Assembly (NCBI GenBank): GCA_033675265.1
Contig: JAUJYZ010001280.1
Location: 660,501-724,500, forward strand
DNA length: 64,000 nucleotides
From: Actinostola sp. cb2023
Lineage: Eukaryota > Cnidaria > Anthozoa > Actiniaria > Actinostolidae
Direction: 5' to 3'
Made by a program: the position numbers and the translations under genes. The stretch's first letter is position 1. Each line of letters opens with the position of its first letter. The notes under the pieces are model-generated. The model was not told where the DNA came from. It saw only the letters and a list, made by a program, of their open reading frames with translations, and did not search any database. Positions 19,851 to 31,307 of this stretch are shown here, piece after piece.

Positions 19851-20037
19851 CTCATTAATTATGCATGATTTTTTGAATAAATAGTACTATTTATGTTGCA
19901 CGGGTTAAATAATTAGTGTTTGTTTTCTGCCAGCTATAGGTATGTAAATCTGATGACATATAATTGTATTTGGTGAATTCGATATTGTACAAATTACTCA
20001 TGAATTCGGTAATGAACCTTTTAAAACATCTTTATAG

Positions 20038-21719
20038 CTGCAGAACAACAGAGACGAGCAGAAACTGAAAGAGAACTTCGAAACACACAGCAGAGATTGA
20101 TTGCACTTCAAACATCTTTAGCTGCAGAACAACAGAGACGAGAAGAAACACAAAGTAATCTAAGCGAGGCTGAAACAACACTGGTAGAACTCCGCCAAGC
20201 TCTGGAAGAATTGAGAAATAGTAGACCAAGGTGTGATTGGATCCTAACTAGAAATGAAATCCAAGTGTCTGAGAAGGTTATTGGTGTCGGGGGATGGGGT
20301 AGTGTGGTGGAAGGAAGATTCCGTGGGTCTGTAGTGGCTGTGAAACAAATTCACGAACTAATTATGTCACCTCATAACAGGCGACTCTTTGAACGTGAAA
20401 TGAACATTGCATCAAGATGTCGTCATCCTTGTCTTCTTCAGTTTATTGGAGCCACCAATGATGATGCTAGTCCACTGTTTGTGTCTGAACTGCTAGACAC
20501 CAGTTTAAGGGCAGTTTTACAGGAACGTGAATTGGAACTCAACGAGGTGAAGACCATTGCACTGGATGTTGCAAGAGCATTAAACTACTTACATCTCAGC
20601 CATCCAGCTCCCATAATCCACCGGGACATCAGCAGTGCAAATGTGTTGCTATGGAAACATGGTGATGGCTGGAGAGCCAAATTATCAGATTACGGCACTG
20701 CAAACTTCATGCAATACTCCATGAGTATAAATCCTGGTGCTGCGGTTTATTCTGCACCTGAAGCACAGACGTCTAGACAATCACCCAAGGTAATATCACA
20801 GTTCACTCGATTATTACTTCATTGTGATCAATATAGTATGTGATAAATTAGTATTTTTTTATCCATCGTCATTATCTTCCTTTATGTGATATGAGCTATA
20901 CCGGTAATAATAGTTTGAAATATTAGACGATTGGGACAAGCTGACACCCAATTCCCAATTTAATGTTTGTCGGACTGCTCTTAATGAGGAGTGGCCTGAG
21001 ATGCTAGCTGCCGTTGTGGCCATTATCAAATGGTTCATTTAATATTTAAGTGTCCCCAATTTAACTCGTGATATCACTTGTGGTATATTATGCTAGAAGT
21101 TTTGACACATGACATTAATAAAGTTTATGTATGTATGTCATGTGGCTCGGACTACCATGTGAAATTGTGGTTCAGTTCTCCAATTAGCTACATTCACTGT
21201 GACTGGCTCAAAAGACAGCCAGTTGTTACTTTGCGCATATAATACACCAACACACATTAGTTCAAAGCATAAAATCCTATAATTATAAAATAGGTTAAAC
21301 TTTATAAGTATTTTCAGTACACAACAATGTAAATAAGTGAAAATGTAACACATGTAACAACACCTTTTGTGCGGGATAGCAGTCACAGTGAATGTAGCTT
21401 GGAGAACTAGCTGAACCACAATTTCACATCGTAGTCCTCCGTTAGTCATCAAAAGAAAGAAGCAGAGAATACAGTTTCCCTTTTTACTTTCAAGATTGAT
21501 GTTTACAGCTATGGAGTGCTGTTGTGTGAGATGAGCACCCGCGAACTTCCTGATCCAAGTAGACGAAAACAACAAGTTGCTATGGTAAACAGAACATCCT
21601 TGAGGGCCATGATCAGGAGGTTCTTGAATGAGAACCCAGAGCAGCGTCCCTCCATGGAAGAAACAATTGGTTCCCTTGAGAATCGTGACTTAGCTGGTGT
21701 AAACTGCTGTATCCAATGA
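20038..21719 (+). CDS. Coiled-coil TKL-type protein kinase A, two visible exons
   Basis: Exons 20038-20789 and 21495-21719; donor AAG|GTAATA, acceptor CTTTCAAG. The first exon encodes a Glu/Gln/Arg-rich coiled coil (LAAEQQRR twice) and most of a kinase domain: GVGGWGSV phosphate loop, AVK lysine, HRDISSAN catalytic loop, SDYG in place of the usual DFG, and SAPEA. The second exon supplies IDVYSYGVLLCEM and the C-lobe, ending at TGA 21717. All residues needed for phosphotransfer are visible apart from the conservative Phe-to-Tyr change in DFG. No start codon lies in the first visible exon. Its left edge, TTTATAG|CT, sits inside a duplicated coiled-coil unit (compare ACATCTTTAGCTGCAGAAC at 20112), so either an upstream exon exists or this copy is truncated. 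Exon 1 is almost identical to that of kinase B (26563). Confidence 0.8.
21149..21437. mobile_element. Foldback element in the kinase A intron
   Basis: GGACTACCATGTGAAATTGT to CATTCACTGTGACT is repeated inverted at 21378-21437, with about 170 bp of AT-rich spacer. Confidence 0.8.
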
Positions 21720-21809
21720 AATTAAGCTACTGTTATGGTATTGCATAGCAGCCACACTATCATATAGGTATATAGCATTCACTTATCCATGGAAAATGAT
21801 TTTTATGAG

Positions 21810-21890
21810 AGTGGGTTACCTGTGGTCAGAATTTTGACCGAGAAACTACAGGGAGAAACTAGAAAGACCTGACCACAGGGAACCCACTAC
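21810..21890. repeat. Short hairpin element
   Basis: AGTGGGTTACCTGTGGTCAG pairs with CTGACCACAGGGAACCCACT, giving an 81-bp palindrome downstream of kinase A. Confidence 0.75.
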
Positions 21891-21913
21891 TATAAAAGCC
21901 TAGATAGATAGAT

Positions 21914-22231
21914 AGTATTCTCATACCCAGACCTTTCTCAGCTTTCTAAAGAAAAATTGAAGGCTCTGGTAAGAGACAAACCGGAAGACCCAGATTCTAG
22001 GTCGTCATGCATGAGTGAGATATGCACATGCTCAATATCTTCTAACTTAACTTAAATGTAGATGAAGTTTTGTTCGAGAACTCCGCTGAAGTCCGCCATT
22101 TTGTCAATGGAAGTTGGAGAATATTGAGCATGCGCATATCTGAGGACCTAGAATTTGGGTCTTCCGGTTTGTCTCTTACCAGAGCCTTCGATTTTTCGTC
22201 AGAAACCTGAGAATGGTCTGGGTACGAGAAT
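21914..22231. mobile_element. Foldback MITE in a GATA microsatellite
   Basis: Arms run from TATTCTCATACCCAGACC through GGTAAGAGACAAACCGGAAG and reappear inverted up to 22231. GATAGATA flanks both ends, so it inserted into a GATA run. The run then continues as GATAGATACTTTATT, a microsatellite-tail signature seen several times in this window. Confidence 0.8.
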
Positions 22232-22316
22232 GGATAGATAGATACTTTATTGATAATTCATGCAGGTAGCCAGAGGCTGAATTGTGCCACGGTAACAATT
22301 ATTGCAAGTAGCTAAC

Positions 22317-22476
22317 AGAGTCATTTTCGTCTGGGTAGGAAGTAACCGTACCAAGCATTCTGATTGGTTGAGCAATAATTTTGTGCACTGTGATTGGTTG
22401 AGTAAATGTCTTTGATTCCATACTGTGACCGTAACTGGTCGTGCCATAGATTTCCCACTCATAGGAAAACGACTCT
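22317..22476. mobile_element. MITE, AGAGTCRTTTTCG ends
   Basis: AGAGTCATTTTCGTCTGGGTAGGAA and the inverted TTCCCACTCATAGGAAAACGACTCT bound about 160 bp. Same family as 59178-59362 and 26001-26152. Confidence 0.75.
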
Positions 22477-22599
22477 AGTCACTGTTGACTGATGGTAGCA
22501 ACAGTTTTGTAGAATAGTGCAGATTATATCTATTTTTTGGTAGAAACCTACGTCCTGCTAGCCTGATTTTCAGACGGCACGGGTCAACCGCTGACCACT

Positions 22600-23475
22600 C
22601 ATCAGGCTAACGTCCTGCACCATTTTATATGCATGGTTGCTTAATTTAGACATATATAGGACTATCATAGCCTACATCCTGCACCATTTTATATGCATGG
22701 ATGCTTAACTTAGACATATATAGGACTATCATAGCCTACATCCTGCACCATTTTATATGCATGGTTGCTTAACTTAGACTTATATAGGACTATCATAGCC
22801 TACATCCTGCACCTCCCCCCCCCCCCCCCCCCCTTCTTAAAAAAAAAAAGGAGGTTTGTATCGCCTGTTAACGATTAAACGAGCGTTTCACATAAAAAGA
22901 CGCATATTCTGATATTGAAAATGATCGTTACGTTGTATTACGCAATTTCACCGTAAATCGTGGTCGTGACGTGTTTAGCCGGAAGATTTTGTCTTCAAAC
23001 CGGGAGACCGGGAGTTGAGGTCCAAAATCTGGAGACTCCCGGCTAAACCGGGAGAGTTGGCAGGTCTGTAGGACTATCATAGCCTACATCCTGCACCAGT
23101 TTATATGCATGGTTGCTTAACTTAGACATGTATAGGACTATCATAGCCTACATCCTGTACCAGTTTATATGCATGGTTGCTTAACTTAGACATATATAGG
23201 ACTATCATAGCCTACATCCTGTACCAGTTTATATGCATGGTTGCTTAACTTAGACATGTATAGGACTATCATAGCCTACATCCTGCACCAGTTTATATGC
23301 ATGGTTGCTTAACTTAGACATATATAGGACAATCATAGCCTACATCCTGCACCAGTTTATATGCATGGTTGCTTAACTTAGACATATATAGGACTATCAT
23401 AGCCTACATCCTGCACCAGTTTATATGCATGGTTGCTTAACTTAGACATGTATAGGACTATCATACCATAAATGG
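22600..23475 (+). repeat. 64-bp tandem array split by an insertion
   Basis: Unit: AGCCTACATCCTGCACCAGT, TTATATGCATGGTTGCTTAA, CTTAGACATATATAGGACTATCAT. About three copies lie before 22815 and six or more after 23069. The insertion at 22816-23068 carries poly(C), an A run and the dispersed repeat described separately. A further fragment of the unit is at 23646-23670. Confidence 0.93.
22816..23068. mobile_element. Dispersed repeat with GGGAG-rich 3' part, copy 1
   Basis: ATCGTTACGTTGTATTACGC through ACCGGGAGACCGGGAGTTGA to GAGAGTTGGCAGGTCTG is shared with 37940-38134. The 5' side here has a poly(C) run and A run. The superfamily is unknown. Confidence 0.75.
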
Positions 23476-23671
23476 AAACTAGCGAGTACACTAGTATGGA
23501 CTGCATCTGTGTATAATGATAAATAAGAGTACTAACTTTACTGATGTTTCGAGCCTATAGCTTATATAATAATAATAATAACTTTATTCTTATATAGAGT
23601 ATTATGCGCTTTACAATAAAAATAGCCCTTTCATTGGAGAGAGCTACATCCTGCACCAGTTTATATATAGC

Positions 23672-23941
23672 TAATTGCATAATCGTTGTCGGGTTGAAAA
23701 TCATGAAAGCTATGACCAAAAGGAATTCTGGGAAATTAAAACTCTCAAATAACACTGTCAAATCATCGACCTTTTATCCAGACTTGTAGAATTTTAGTTA
23801 AATAGCTCATTTACCTTCAAAACTACGAGAACATTGTAATGCGGGTCATAAACTGATTTCCCATCCATCCTTGCGGTCTCACCTTCTATGATTTATATAT
23901 GATTTTCAACCCGACAACGATTATGCAATTAAGTATATATG
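23672..23941. mobile_element. MITE, TAATTGCATAATCG ends, copy 1
   Basis: TAATTGCATAATCGTTGTCG…/…CGACAACGATTATGCAATTA inverted ends, about 270 bp; near-identical copy at 29614-29884. Confidence 0.88.
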
Positions 23942-24149
23942 CATTAGATTAGTTTATATGCGAATTCCCTGACATTTCGACAAAACATTCGGCCAACTCA
24001 TTTTGAATGTTATTTCAATTTTCTTCAGTGCAATGTTCTTGTTTAGTACAAGACGTTCATGAAGAAAGAATATGGCTGCAAACAGAAACTCCCATGATCC
24101 TTCACACTTTCTGGGTGACTAACTCTATTGTCTTGAGTAGATATTAACT

Positions 24150-24975
24150 AGGCTACCTAACAGCGGTGAATGCAATGTTTATAGTAGTTGTGGATAAGAG
24201 TTGGTGCCGGAGAGCTTAGAGTGATTCCAATAAACCTGGGCACTATATACTAATTAGCTGTCAGTGAGTATATTAGATGCAAAGTAACAAAAGACAACAA
24301 AAGAGTGAGTGTCTAATAGTGTGTATTGGTGTAGTTAGTAATGCCCAGGTTTATTGGAATCACTCTACTCGGTAGTTATGAAATGTTTTGTTTTATCAAA
24401 AGTGACAAGTATGCAAATTATTAGGCGAGTCTACCTTTCTTTGTTTTGAATAGTATTTGTCTATTTGAAAAAGTGGATAGCTTATGAATAACTAATATAT
24501 TACTTATAATTGAGATTTCAATGCGAATATTCACACTTGAAACTGACACACGGTCAGCCGGCACTAATCAGCTCAATTAATACGGTGATCTTCAACTACA
24601 CAATTCCCACGAAAAGCACAAGATACGGTATCTGATGGGCTTACGAGTCAGGATATACCGGCTAAAGAAACATACACATGTACAAATTAATTAGGGACAC
24701 ATATTTTGGGCACGACATTTAATTTACCGATCAGAAACGCAAAAACAACTCACTTCAGGCTAGCGGTATGTAGGAGTTGGTGCGAAAAGCATGATGGTTC
24801 TTGAGAATTGCATGATGGTTCTTGAGAATTGCATGATGGTTATTGGAAACTGCATGCCGGGTAAAAATCGAGATTTTTTCTGCCTACGTGAATGAATTAG
24901 AATTGCTTCCTTGCTTGCTCGCTTCAGGCTCGCTCGCTGCGTCAGCAACTAGAAAGTGTCGGAAAATGTATCCAT
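24150..24975 (-). mobile_element. Composite dispersed element, uninterrupted version
   Basis: Blocks 24150-24240, 24425-24560 and 24770-24975 reappear inverted and in colinear order at 62694-62765, 58634-58661 with 62019-62096, and 58275-58590. This copy lacks the 3.36-kb palindrome and the 79-bp array present in the other. It contains about three 21-bp units (GCATGATGGTTCTTGAGAAT) at 24788-24850, against about ten in the other. Confidence 0.75.
24218..24366. mobile_element. MITE, AGAGTGATTCCAATAAACC ends, copy 1
   Basis: 149 bp with inverted ends AGAGTGATTCCAATAAACCT…/…AGGTTTATTGGAATCACTCT. Copies at 31510-31652 and, truncated and inverted, at 62587-62693. Confidence 0.9.
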
Positions 24976-25181
24976 GGGACTCTAGGCGATATAGTGATAT
25001 TGTTATTATTACTATTATTATTACTGCATATGCTCATTCAATAGATTGTCTGGAACGAAAAGTTAAAATTAGCTACTGGTGCACACTTTAATACATGTAC
25101 TTACCTTTGCTATGCCTTAATTTGTAGTTGTTAGTCGGCAGCCATTGCAAGTAAGATGTAATGTTTCAAAGCCGAGAATGA

Positions 25182-25218
25182 GGACTAGACGGCCGGGGTT
25201 TGAAACCCCGTCTAGTCC
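25182..25218. repeat. Perfect-stem hairpin
   Basis: GGACTAGAC GG CC then GGGGTTTGAAACCCC then GTCTAGTCC: a nested palindrome of 37 bp. Confidence 0.75.
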
Positions 25219-25428
25219 GGATTCGAGGGTTTGGAACGACTTCTCATACTCATTAATTATTACATGCAATGACCTAAAGGCAATAAATAAAGAGTTCCAA
25301 GATTTTAGCCCGGAAAAGCATTGAATAGAGCGTGCTTTCAGATTGAATCTAATTCGGACAGAGTGATATTGCCTCTACTCTGTCCAAGGTCCCGATGATT
25401 GTTATATGAGGGATAAGAACTCAGGAAA

Positions 25429-25487
25429 GAGTACTTTGAAATCCATTTCAAAGTCCTTGGACTTTGAAATGCATTTCAAAGTACTCT
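25429..25487. repeat. Hairpin of TTTGAAATGCATTTCAAA type
   Basis: AGAGTACTTTGAAATCCATT…AATGCATTTCAAAGTACTCT forms a 59-bp palindrome with smaller palindromes inside each arm. Confidence 0.75.
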
Positions 25488-26000
25488 AGAGCGGACTTTC
25501 CGTGGTTTCCAGGTCCATCATGTGACCGGATTTGATGCACCGGATTGGCTGGTTACCTCATGAATAATTAATGACTATGAGAATGATAGCTAGCTGACGC
25601 AGACGTGGGGATTGGGGAGAGGCACTGGAAAAAACGTGCACTTTTCAAATTCATTGGAAATGTCCAAAACCAAACAATTTGCAAGATTCGAATTTCCATT
25701 GAATTTCCAGCGTTTGAAGAGCATACGTTTTTACCAGTGAGAGGATTGCAACGAAGACTCCACTTTCTATTATTTTACGTCCCGCTTCCTTTCTCGCCCC
25801 AGCCCCCTCTCCCTTATTAGCCTATGACTGTTCAACCAGTGTATCTCTCTATCCAAGAGATGGGAGTTTCTACAGTTATATTATATATTGACTATCATGA
25901 GAAAGACACAACAAAATATAACATAGTTTCCTGGCAGAACACTGGCACCATCGAGCACTGTTCGTACGGATACCAATAGAGGGCAGGAAAAAGTGTCCAC
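25488..26000. other. No gene seen
   Basis: A 71-codon frame at 25605 lacks recognisable features. Nothing else supported. Confidence 0.5.
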
Positions 26001-26152
26001 AGGTTTTCATATGAGTAGGAAACCTACAGTACCGTGACACTCAAATGGCTTCCTTTTTGAACCAATCAAAAAGCGTGCAGATGCATCTCATCCAATCAAA
26101 CTCTTTCGATACGGCACGGTACCATAACTTTCCCCGACTCATACGAAAACGC
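26001..26152. mobile_element. Diverged MITE of the GAGTCGTTTTCG family
   Basis: GGTTTTCATATGAGTAGGAA pairs with TTTCCCCGACTCATACGAAAAC. A further partial end is at 26287-26320 (TTTCCCACTCGTGTGAAAAC). Confidence 0.6.
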
Positions 26153-26562
26153 CTCTGCCCAGTTTCCGGCCGGTACCAATTATTCAACGCCGACCAAAGT
26201 ATTCAGATAAGAACCCGAACATTCCAGCTTTTCATTGGTAGTTTTGGCTGGGTTTTTGCTCAAAGAGACTCGAGCGAGAACGAGTTTTGTAACTTTCCCA
26301 CTCGTGTGAAAACGCCTCTAACCATAGTTAATATTGTATTCATGCACGCTACGCTCGTGATTCCACTTGAGTTTTGAACATTTTATGACGTCAAGTGTGT
26401 GTCAATAAGAGTACAGACAACTCAAAACCATCTTCAATTTGTTAACTAGACGCTCATTGAGCATTTACTCGATCGGCGTGTGGGATGATCAGCTCAGAGA
26501 CAGATGAGGTTGTAGCCTGATTTTTCGGACGGCTCGTGTCATACGCTCTCGCTTCCTCCACA

Positions 26563-27989
26563 ATGGCTAATGAGCTTGAAGTTTGGAATAGATACATTCA
26601 TAAATTAAGACGAGCAGAAACTGAAAGACAACTTGGAAACACACAGCAGAGATTGAACGAACTTGAAACATCTTTAGCTGCAGAACAACAGGGTCATGAA
26701 GAAACACGAAGTAATCTAAGTGAGGCTGAAACAACACTGGTAGAACTCCGCCAAGCTCTGGAAGAATTGAGAAATAGTAGAGCAAGGTGTGATTGGATCC
26801 TAACTAGAAATGAAATCCAAGTGTTTGAGAAGGTTATTGGTGTCGGGGGATGGGGTAGTGTGGTGGAAGGAAGATTCCGTGGGTCTGTAGTGGCTGTGAA
26901 ACAAATTCACGAACTAATTATGTCACCTCATAACAGGCGACTCTTTGAACGTGAAATGAATATTGCATCAAGATGTCGCCATCCTTGTCTTCTTCAGTTT
27001 ATTGGAGCCACCAATGATGATGCTAGTCCACTGTTTGTGTCTGAACTGTTAGACACCAGTTTAAGGGCAGTTTTACAGGAACGTGAATTGGAACTCAACG
27101 AGGTGAAGACCATTGCACTGGATGTTGCAAGAGCATTAAACTACTTACATCTCAGCCATCCAGCTCCCATAATCCACCGGGACATCAGCAGTGCAAATGT
27201 GTTGCTATGGAAACATGGTGATGGCTGGAGAGCCAAATTATCAGATTACGGCACTGCAAACTTTATGCAATATTCCATGAGTAAAAATCCTGGTGCTGCG
27301 GTTTATTCTGCACCTGAAGCACAGACGTCTAGACAATCACCAAAAGTAAGAACATTTTGCTTGTTTTTGTAAATTCTAATAATTTTATTATTAATATACA
27401 CTGTAAGTCTTACAAGTAGCTATACAGTCTTTTAAAAAGTAGTTTACATGACCACTTTTGGTGATTACCAGCTTCGTGGTTCAGCACTTAATAACTTCTT
27501 CATATAAAGTCTTAGACACAAAATATTGTTGTGTGAAACGTTGTTTGCAAGTGCGCAATACAATACTGTAGTAATGGGCAGGTATCGTGCTAGCCTGCGA
27601 ATACAGCCGCTCTCTTGGCGCTCGCCACATTACATCACCGGAGCTAAATGATCGCTTACGACCAGCTCTAGTTTAGACCACATTTTCGAATTCCCGAGGT
27701 GGTCACTTATGGAGCTTCGACTGTAGTAGTATTGTGAATGTTGTTGTTTGAATGTGTAGCATTTTTTCTAATGATCTTTTTCGTTGTTATATTAAAGGTT
27801 GATGTCTACAGCTTTGGAGTTCTGCTGTGTGAGATGAACATTCGAGAGTTTCCTGATGTAACACATAGGACTGAGCAGGTTGCCTTGGTTACCAATCATT
27901 TATACAGGGACCTTATAAGAAGGTGTGTTCTGGAAGTGCCTGGAGAACGTCCCTCAATGACAGAAATCATAGATACACTTGAAAACTAA
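26563..27989 (+). CDS. Coiled-coil TKL-type protein kinase B, two exons
   Basis: Exon 1 26563-27345 (261 codons), exon 2 27798-27989 (63 codons plus TAA); donor AAA|GTAAGA, acceptor ATTAAAG; 324 residues. The ATG at 26563 (context CACAATGG) is chosen; the frame is open further upstream but without another ATG. Residues 1-75 form a charged coiled coil. The kinase domain follows: GVGGWGSV 93-100, Lys113 in AVK, HRD 205-207, Asn212, DYG 228-230 instead of DFG, APE 250-252, then VDVYSFGVLLCEM and ERPSM near the end. The order and the GW-S phosphate loop fit the tyrosine-kinase-like group. It is probably cytosolic, as there is no signal peptide or membrane segment. The 5' flank contains AGCCTGATTTTTCGGACGG, a motif also seen at 22558. 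Substrates are unknown. Confidence 0.85.
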
Positions 27990-28080
27990 TTTTACCGTAT
28001 CTTTTTCAAGCATGCATACCTGCTGTGTGTTTGCTTGCCGTTAGAGTTCTATGCGCTAGCCTTACCCTGAGTTGGGGTAG

Positions 28081-28515
28081 ATATACACCTATTTCAATAA
28101 ACGTTGATCATGGATGATCTGAAATAGTCGATCTGAGACCGAGAGGAATTGTGGGTGGTTTATAGTAATTCGTATGAAATTGCCAGTGTCAAAATCAGTC
28201 AGTTTTATGAGATCTATAATGTAAATTTAAAAACCGCATCTCGTATCCCGGCACAATAGACCTCTTTAGCTTCGTATGTAAATTGCCCATTTCAAACCAT
28301 GTGATGTAAACATGGTGTGCTCTGGAGAATTAGTCCTTTCAATATGAACGAATAAATTTCAGAAATATAAAGGAACAATTCTCCAGAGAATATCATGTTT
28401 ACATCACATGGTTTGAAATGGGCAATTTGCATACAAGCTAAAGAGGTCTATTCCTCTTGGTATCAGATCGTCCATTTCAGATTATCCATGATCAACGTTT
28501 ATTGAAATAGGTATA
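28081..28515. mobile_element. Foldback element downstream of kinase B
   Basis: CCTATTTCAATAAACGTTGA at 28088 reappears inverted at 28490-28511. The inner arms (GCCCATTTCAAACCATGTGA…) pair over about 200 bp around a centre near 28350. Confidence 0.85.
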
Positions 28516-28972
28516 TACACAGTGAAACCTGTCACCTCCGGGGAATGATCTTGTGTCTGCTCAATACATGTTTTCAAATCAGAGGACGAACTCTTTCTAT
28601 GTTCGATATGTTACATAACACAGCAGTAAATGCTCGTTCACACTAGCGTCAGAATCGGAAGAACGGAATGCTCGCTTTGATTCCCAAAACATTCTCTAAT
28701 TCATGTATATTTTCCATACAACTCTAAACGTCCTAGGATTCTACGGTTTTATATCTTTTGTAGCAGTATCACTTGACTTGGATCAGAGTTATTGTTTACT
28801 CTTTAAAGTTCGCACAATAAATACCAGATTGGTGTCTAGCTTACTTGGCCAAATGTGTCTATAATTTTTCTGTCACACAAGATCATAAGCGTCAGAATTG
28901 GAAGAAAAAGGAAACCTTGATCCTTCTGACTCTGATTGCAACTCCATTTTGTAGTTCACAGTAGTCATAAGC
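28516..28972. other. No gene seen
   Basis: Starts with CAGTGAAACCTGTCACC, similar to pogo-type ends. The remainder is unremarkable. Confidence 0.45.
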
Positions 28973-29332
28973 CCGGGGGGGGGGGGGGGGGGGGTACTCC
29001 CTTTGTCCAAGTGGTAGGGGTGATCGGCGGTCGGTTTTGAAAACGACCCTAAAAGGTACGCATAAATTACAAGAGCTGTTGAAGCCATGCTCATTTCGAC
29101 CCCTAAAAGGTACGGCCATATATGGTGCCGGAAAAAGTGATGGTGCTGATATCGTTAATCAGTGACTGGACAATATCTTTCTTCTGTTCAATTGACCCTA
29201 AAAGGTACGGACTCGAGTTACGTAACTGACTTTTGTGTCAGAACCCTAAAAGGTACACACAGTAAATATTTTCAACCCTAAAAGGGCCGCCGATCACCCC
29301 TACCACTTGGACAAAGGGAGTACCCCCCCGGG
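28973..29332. mobile_element. CCCGGGGG-ended MITE with repeated CCCTAAAAGGTAC
   Basis: Flanked by the 8-bp duplication TCATAAGC (28965-28972 and 29333-29340). Ends pair over GTACTCCCTTTGTCCAAGTG and CACTTGGACAAAGGGAGTAC plus GGGGTGATCGGCGG. Inside, (A)CCCTAAAAGGTAC occurs about five times at uneven spacing. An 8-bp duplication fits hAT-like insertion. Confidence 0.88.
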
Positions 29333-29340
29333 TCATAAGC

Positions 29341-29613
29341 ACTCTTTACACTTCTGACACAGCTCAGCTAGTGTGAATCTTTGCCAGCGGCATAATGTCA
29401 GCATCTTTCCATAATAAAGGAACTGAACCTTCCCTAATGCCGCAATCCAGTTATAGAGGGAGAGAGAGGGCAGTTTGTTTGATCCTACAATTAAACTTGC
29501 CTGTCGAGAACCCAGCCATGTACCGAGATTGACTAACCAATCCAAGGCGCATGAAAAGTACTATACTAGCAGTGGTTGGCATGCTACTTGTACTAAATAT
29601 ACATGTATATAGC
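29341..29613. other. No gene seen
   Basis: A 70-codon minus frame here has no recognisable motif. Confidence 0.45.
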
Positions 29614-29884
29614 TAATTGCATAATCGTTGTCGGGTTGAAAATCATGAAAGCTATGACCAAAAGGAATTCTGGGAAATTAAAACTCTCAAATAACACTGT
29701 CAAATCATCGACTTTTTTATCCAGACTTGTAGGATCTTAGTTAAATAGCTCATATACCTTCAAAACTACGAGAACATTGAATATATCTGTATGTAATGTA
29801 GCTCATGAATTGATTTCCCATCCATCCTTGCGGTCTCAGCTTCTATGATTTATGATTTTCAACCCGACAACGATTATACAATTA
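29614..29884. mobile_element. MITE, TAATTGCATAATCG ends, copy 2
   Basis: Same element as 23672-23941 with few substitutions; flanked by AGCT on both sides. Confidence 0.88.
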
Positions 29885-30289
29885 GCTATCATCTATACTC
29901 TCTTGCAAATACACGTTTTTAGCATCAACTTAAAATGGGTTACAACACTTTTTTTGTTGCTTGGACATAACCATTGCTCTTCCATCCATTGGTCCATTCT
30001 CTGAATTAAACCGGGATCATTTCAGGTACTAATTGGGGATCATTTCGGCTTTCAGATATGCACTAACTAGGTCACTATTAATTATGCAACAGTTTACTTA
30101 CCCAGCCGTTTTTAGGTTCGTCACGCGCCGCTGGGCCGGGAGCGTTACGTGACGGGGCTAATCAAAGGCACCCAATGGTGAACTCGTGGATTTTCGGTAT
30201 GTGACTGACGAGGAACGCCTTGAGCCCTTGAAGAAGACATTAGGGCATGTTTGAGCATGGAACCAGCACGTCTTTGCAGTTATCTTTCG
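29885..30289. other. No gene seen
   Basis: Contains a GC-rich hairpin-like stretch GTCACGCGCCGC…GCGTTACGTGAC at about 30119-30154. Nothing else stands out. Confidence 0.45.
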
Positions 30290-31307
30290 TCACACACTAT
30301 TTTTTGAAATGCACTGATGCTACTATTTTGTCACTTTTTTCACATTTTTGTCACTTTCTTGACACTTTTTTGTCACTTTTTTGCTACTTTTTTGCTACTT
30401 TTTTGTCACTTTTTTGTCACTTTTTTGCCATTTTTTTGTCATTTTTCCCTCCACTTTTTTGCTACTTTTTTGCTACTTTTTTGCTACTTTTTTGTCACTT
30501 TATGCTACTTGGTCACGTGCATGACAGTAGTTAATGTCATTACTTCAGAGTAAACATGGCGCAGCACGATGTGAATGAGATAAGTCAATTTATTGTCTTG
30601 TTTTGCTCTATTATTGGCTGGAAAATAGCGTAATTTTGTATTAAATATATTCATTAAGTCTTGTTTAATAATAATAATAATAATAATAGTTTATCAATTC
30701 CTTGTAATATTTGGTACTGTCAGTTACTCATTTTCAACGGCGCTATTATAAGCTTTAATGGCACCCCGGGGATGCATATTATTATACATCGCTACTCTTT
30801 TTAAAAACATGCTGAGGCATGCAAACGAGAACTTATATACAGCTAATTCAGAAAACGTTGTCGACGATCGACTTCAAGCCTACGCGACTAGACCGAAAGG
30901 GAGTATGGGTAAATATGATAATCGGCTTGCATGCTTTTCGTATTTGGTGACAATGGCGTGCATCATTTTTGTATAGAACATAGAAAGCCATCTTCTATTT
31001 GTGAAATGATTCATATTCCGTGAGAGACGTTCCTTTTTGATAGTGTATTTATAGAAGCATTGATATTTACCCATACTCCTTTTCGGTCTAGTCGCGTAGG
31101 CTTGAAGTCGATCGCCGACAACGTTTTCTGAATTAGCTGTATATAACTAGTTGTTTCAACATCGTTTCTAATAGAAAGTGAAATGCGCGCGTGTTAAAAA
31201 CGAGTAAACAGCACCAAATATTACGCTATTTTCCAGCCAATAATAGAGCATAGCAAGACAAGTAAATTGACTTACCTCATTAACATCGTGCTCCGCCATG
31301 TTTACTC

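Noticed and set aside
25182..25218. GGTTTGAAACC as a tRNA or SINE B box
   Set aside because: No A box or cloverleaf around it; it is the tip of a palindrome.
26536..26562. Upstream extension of kinase B before the ATG
   Set aside because: The frame is open but has no ATG; 26563 has the better context and precedes the coiled coil.
29040..29290. CCTAAAAGG boxes as SRF (CArG) sites
   Set aside because: CArG needs six A/T bases between CC and GG; here there are five. Kept only as an element-internal repeat.
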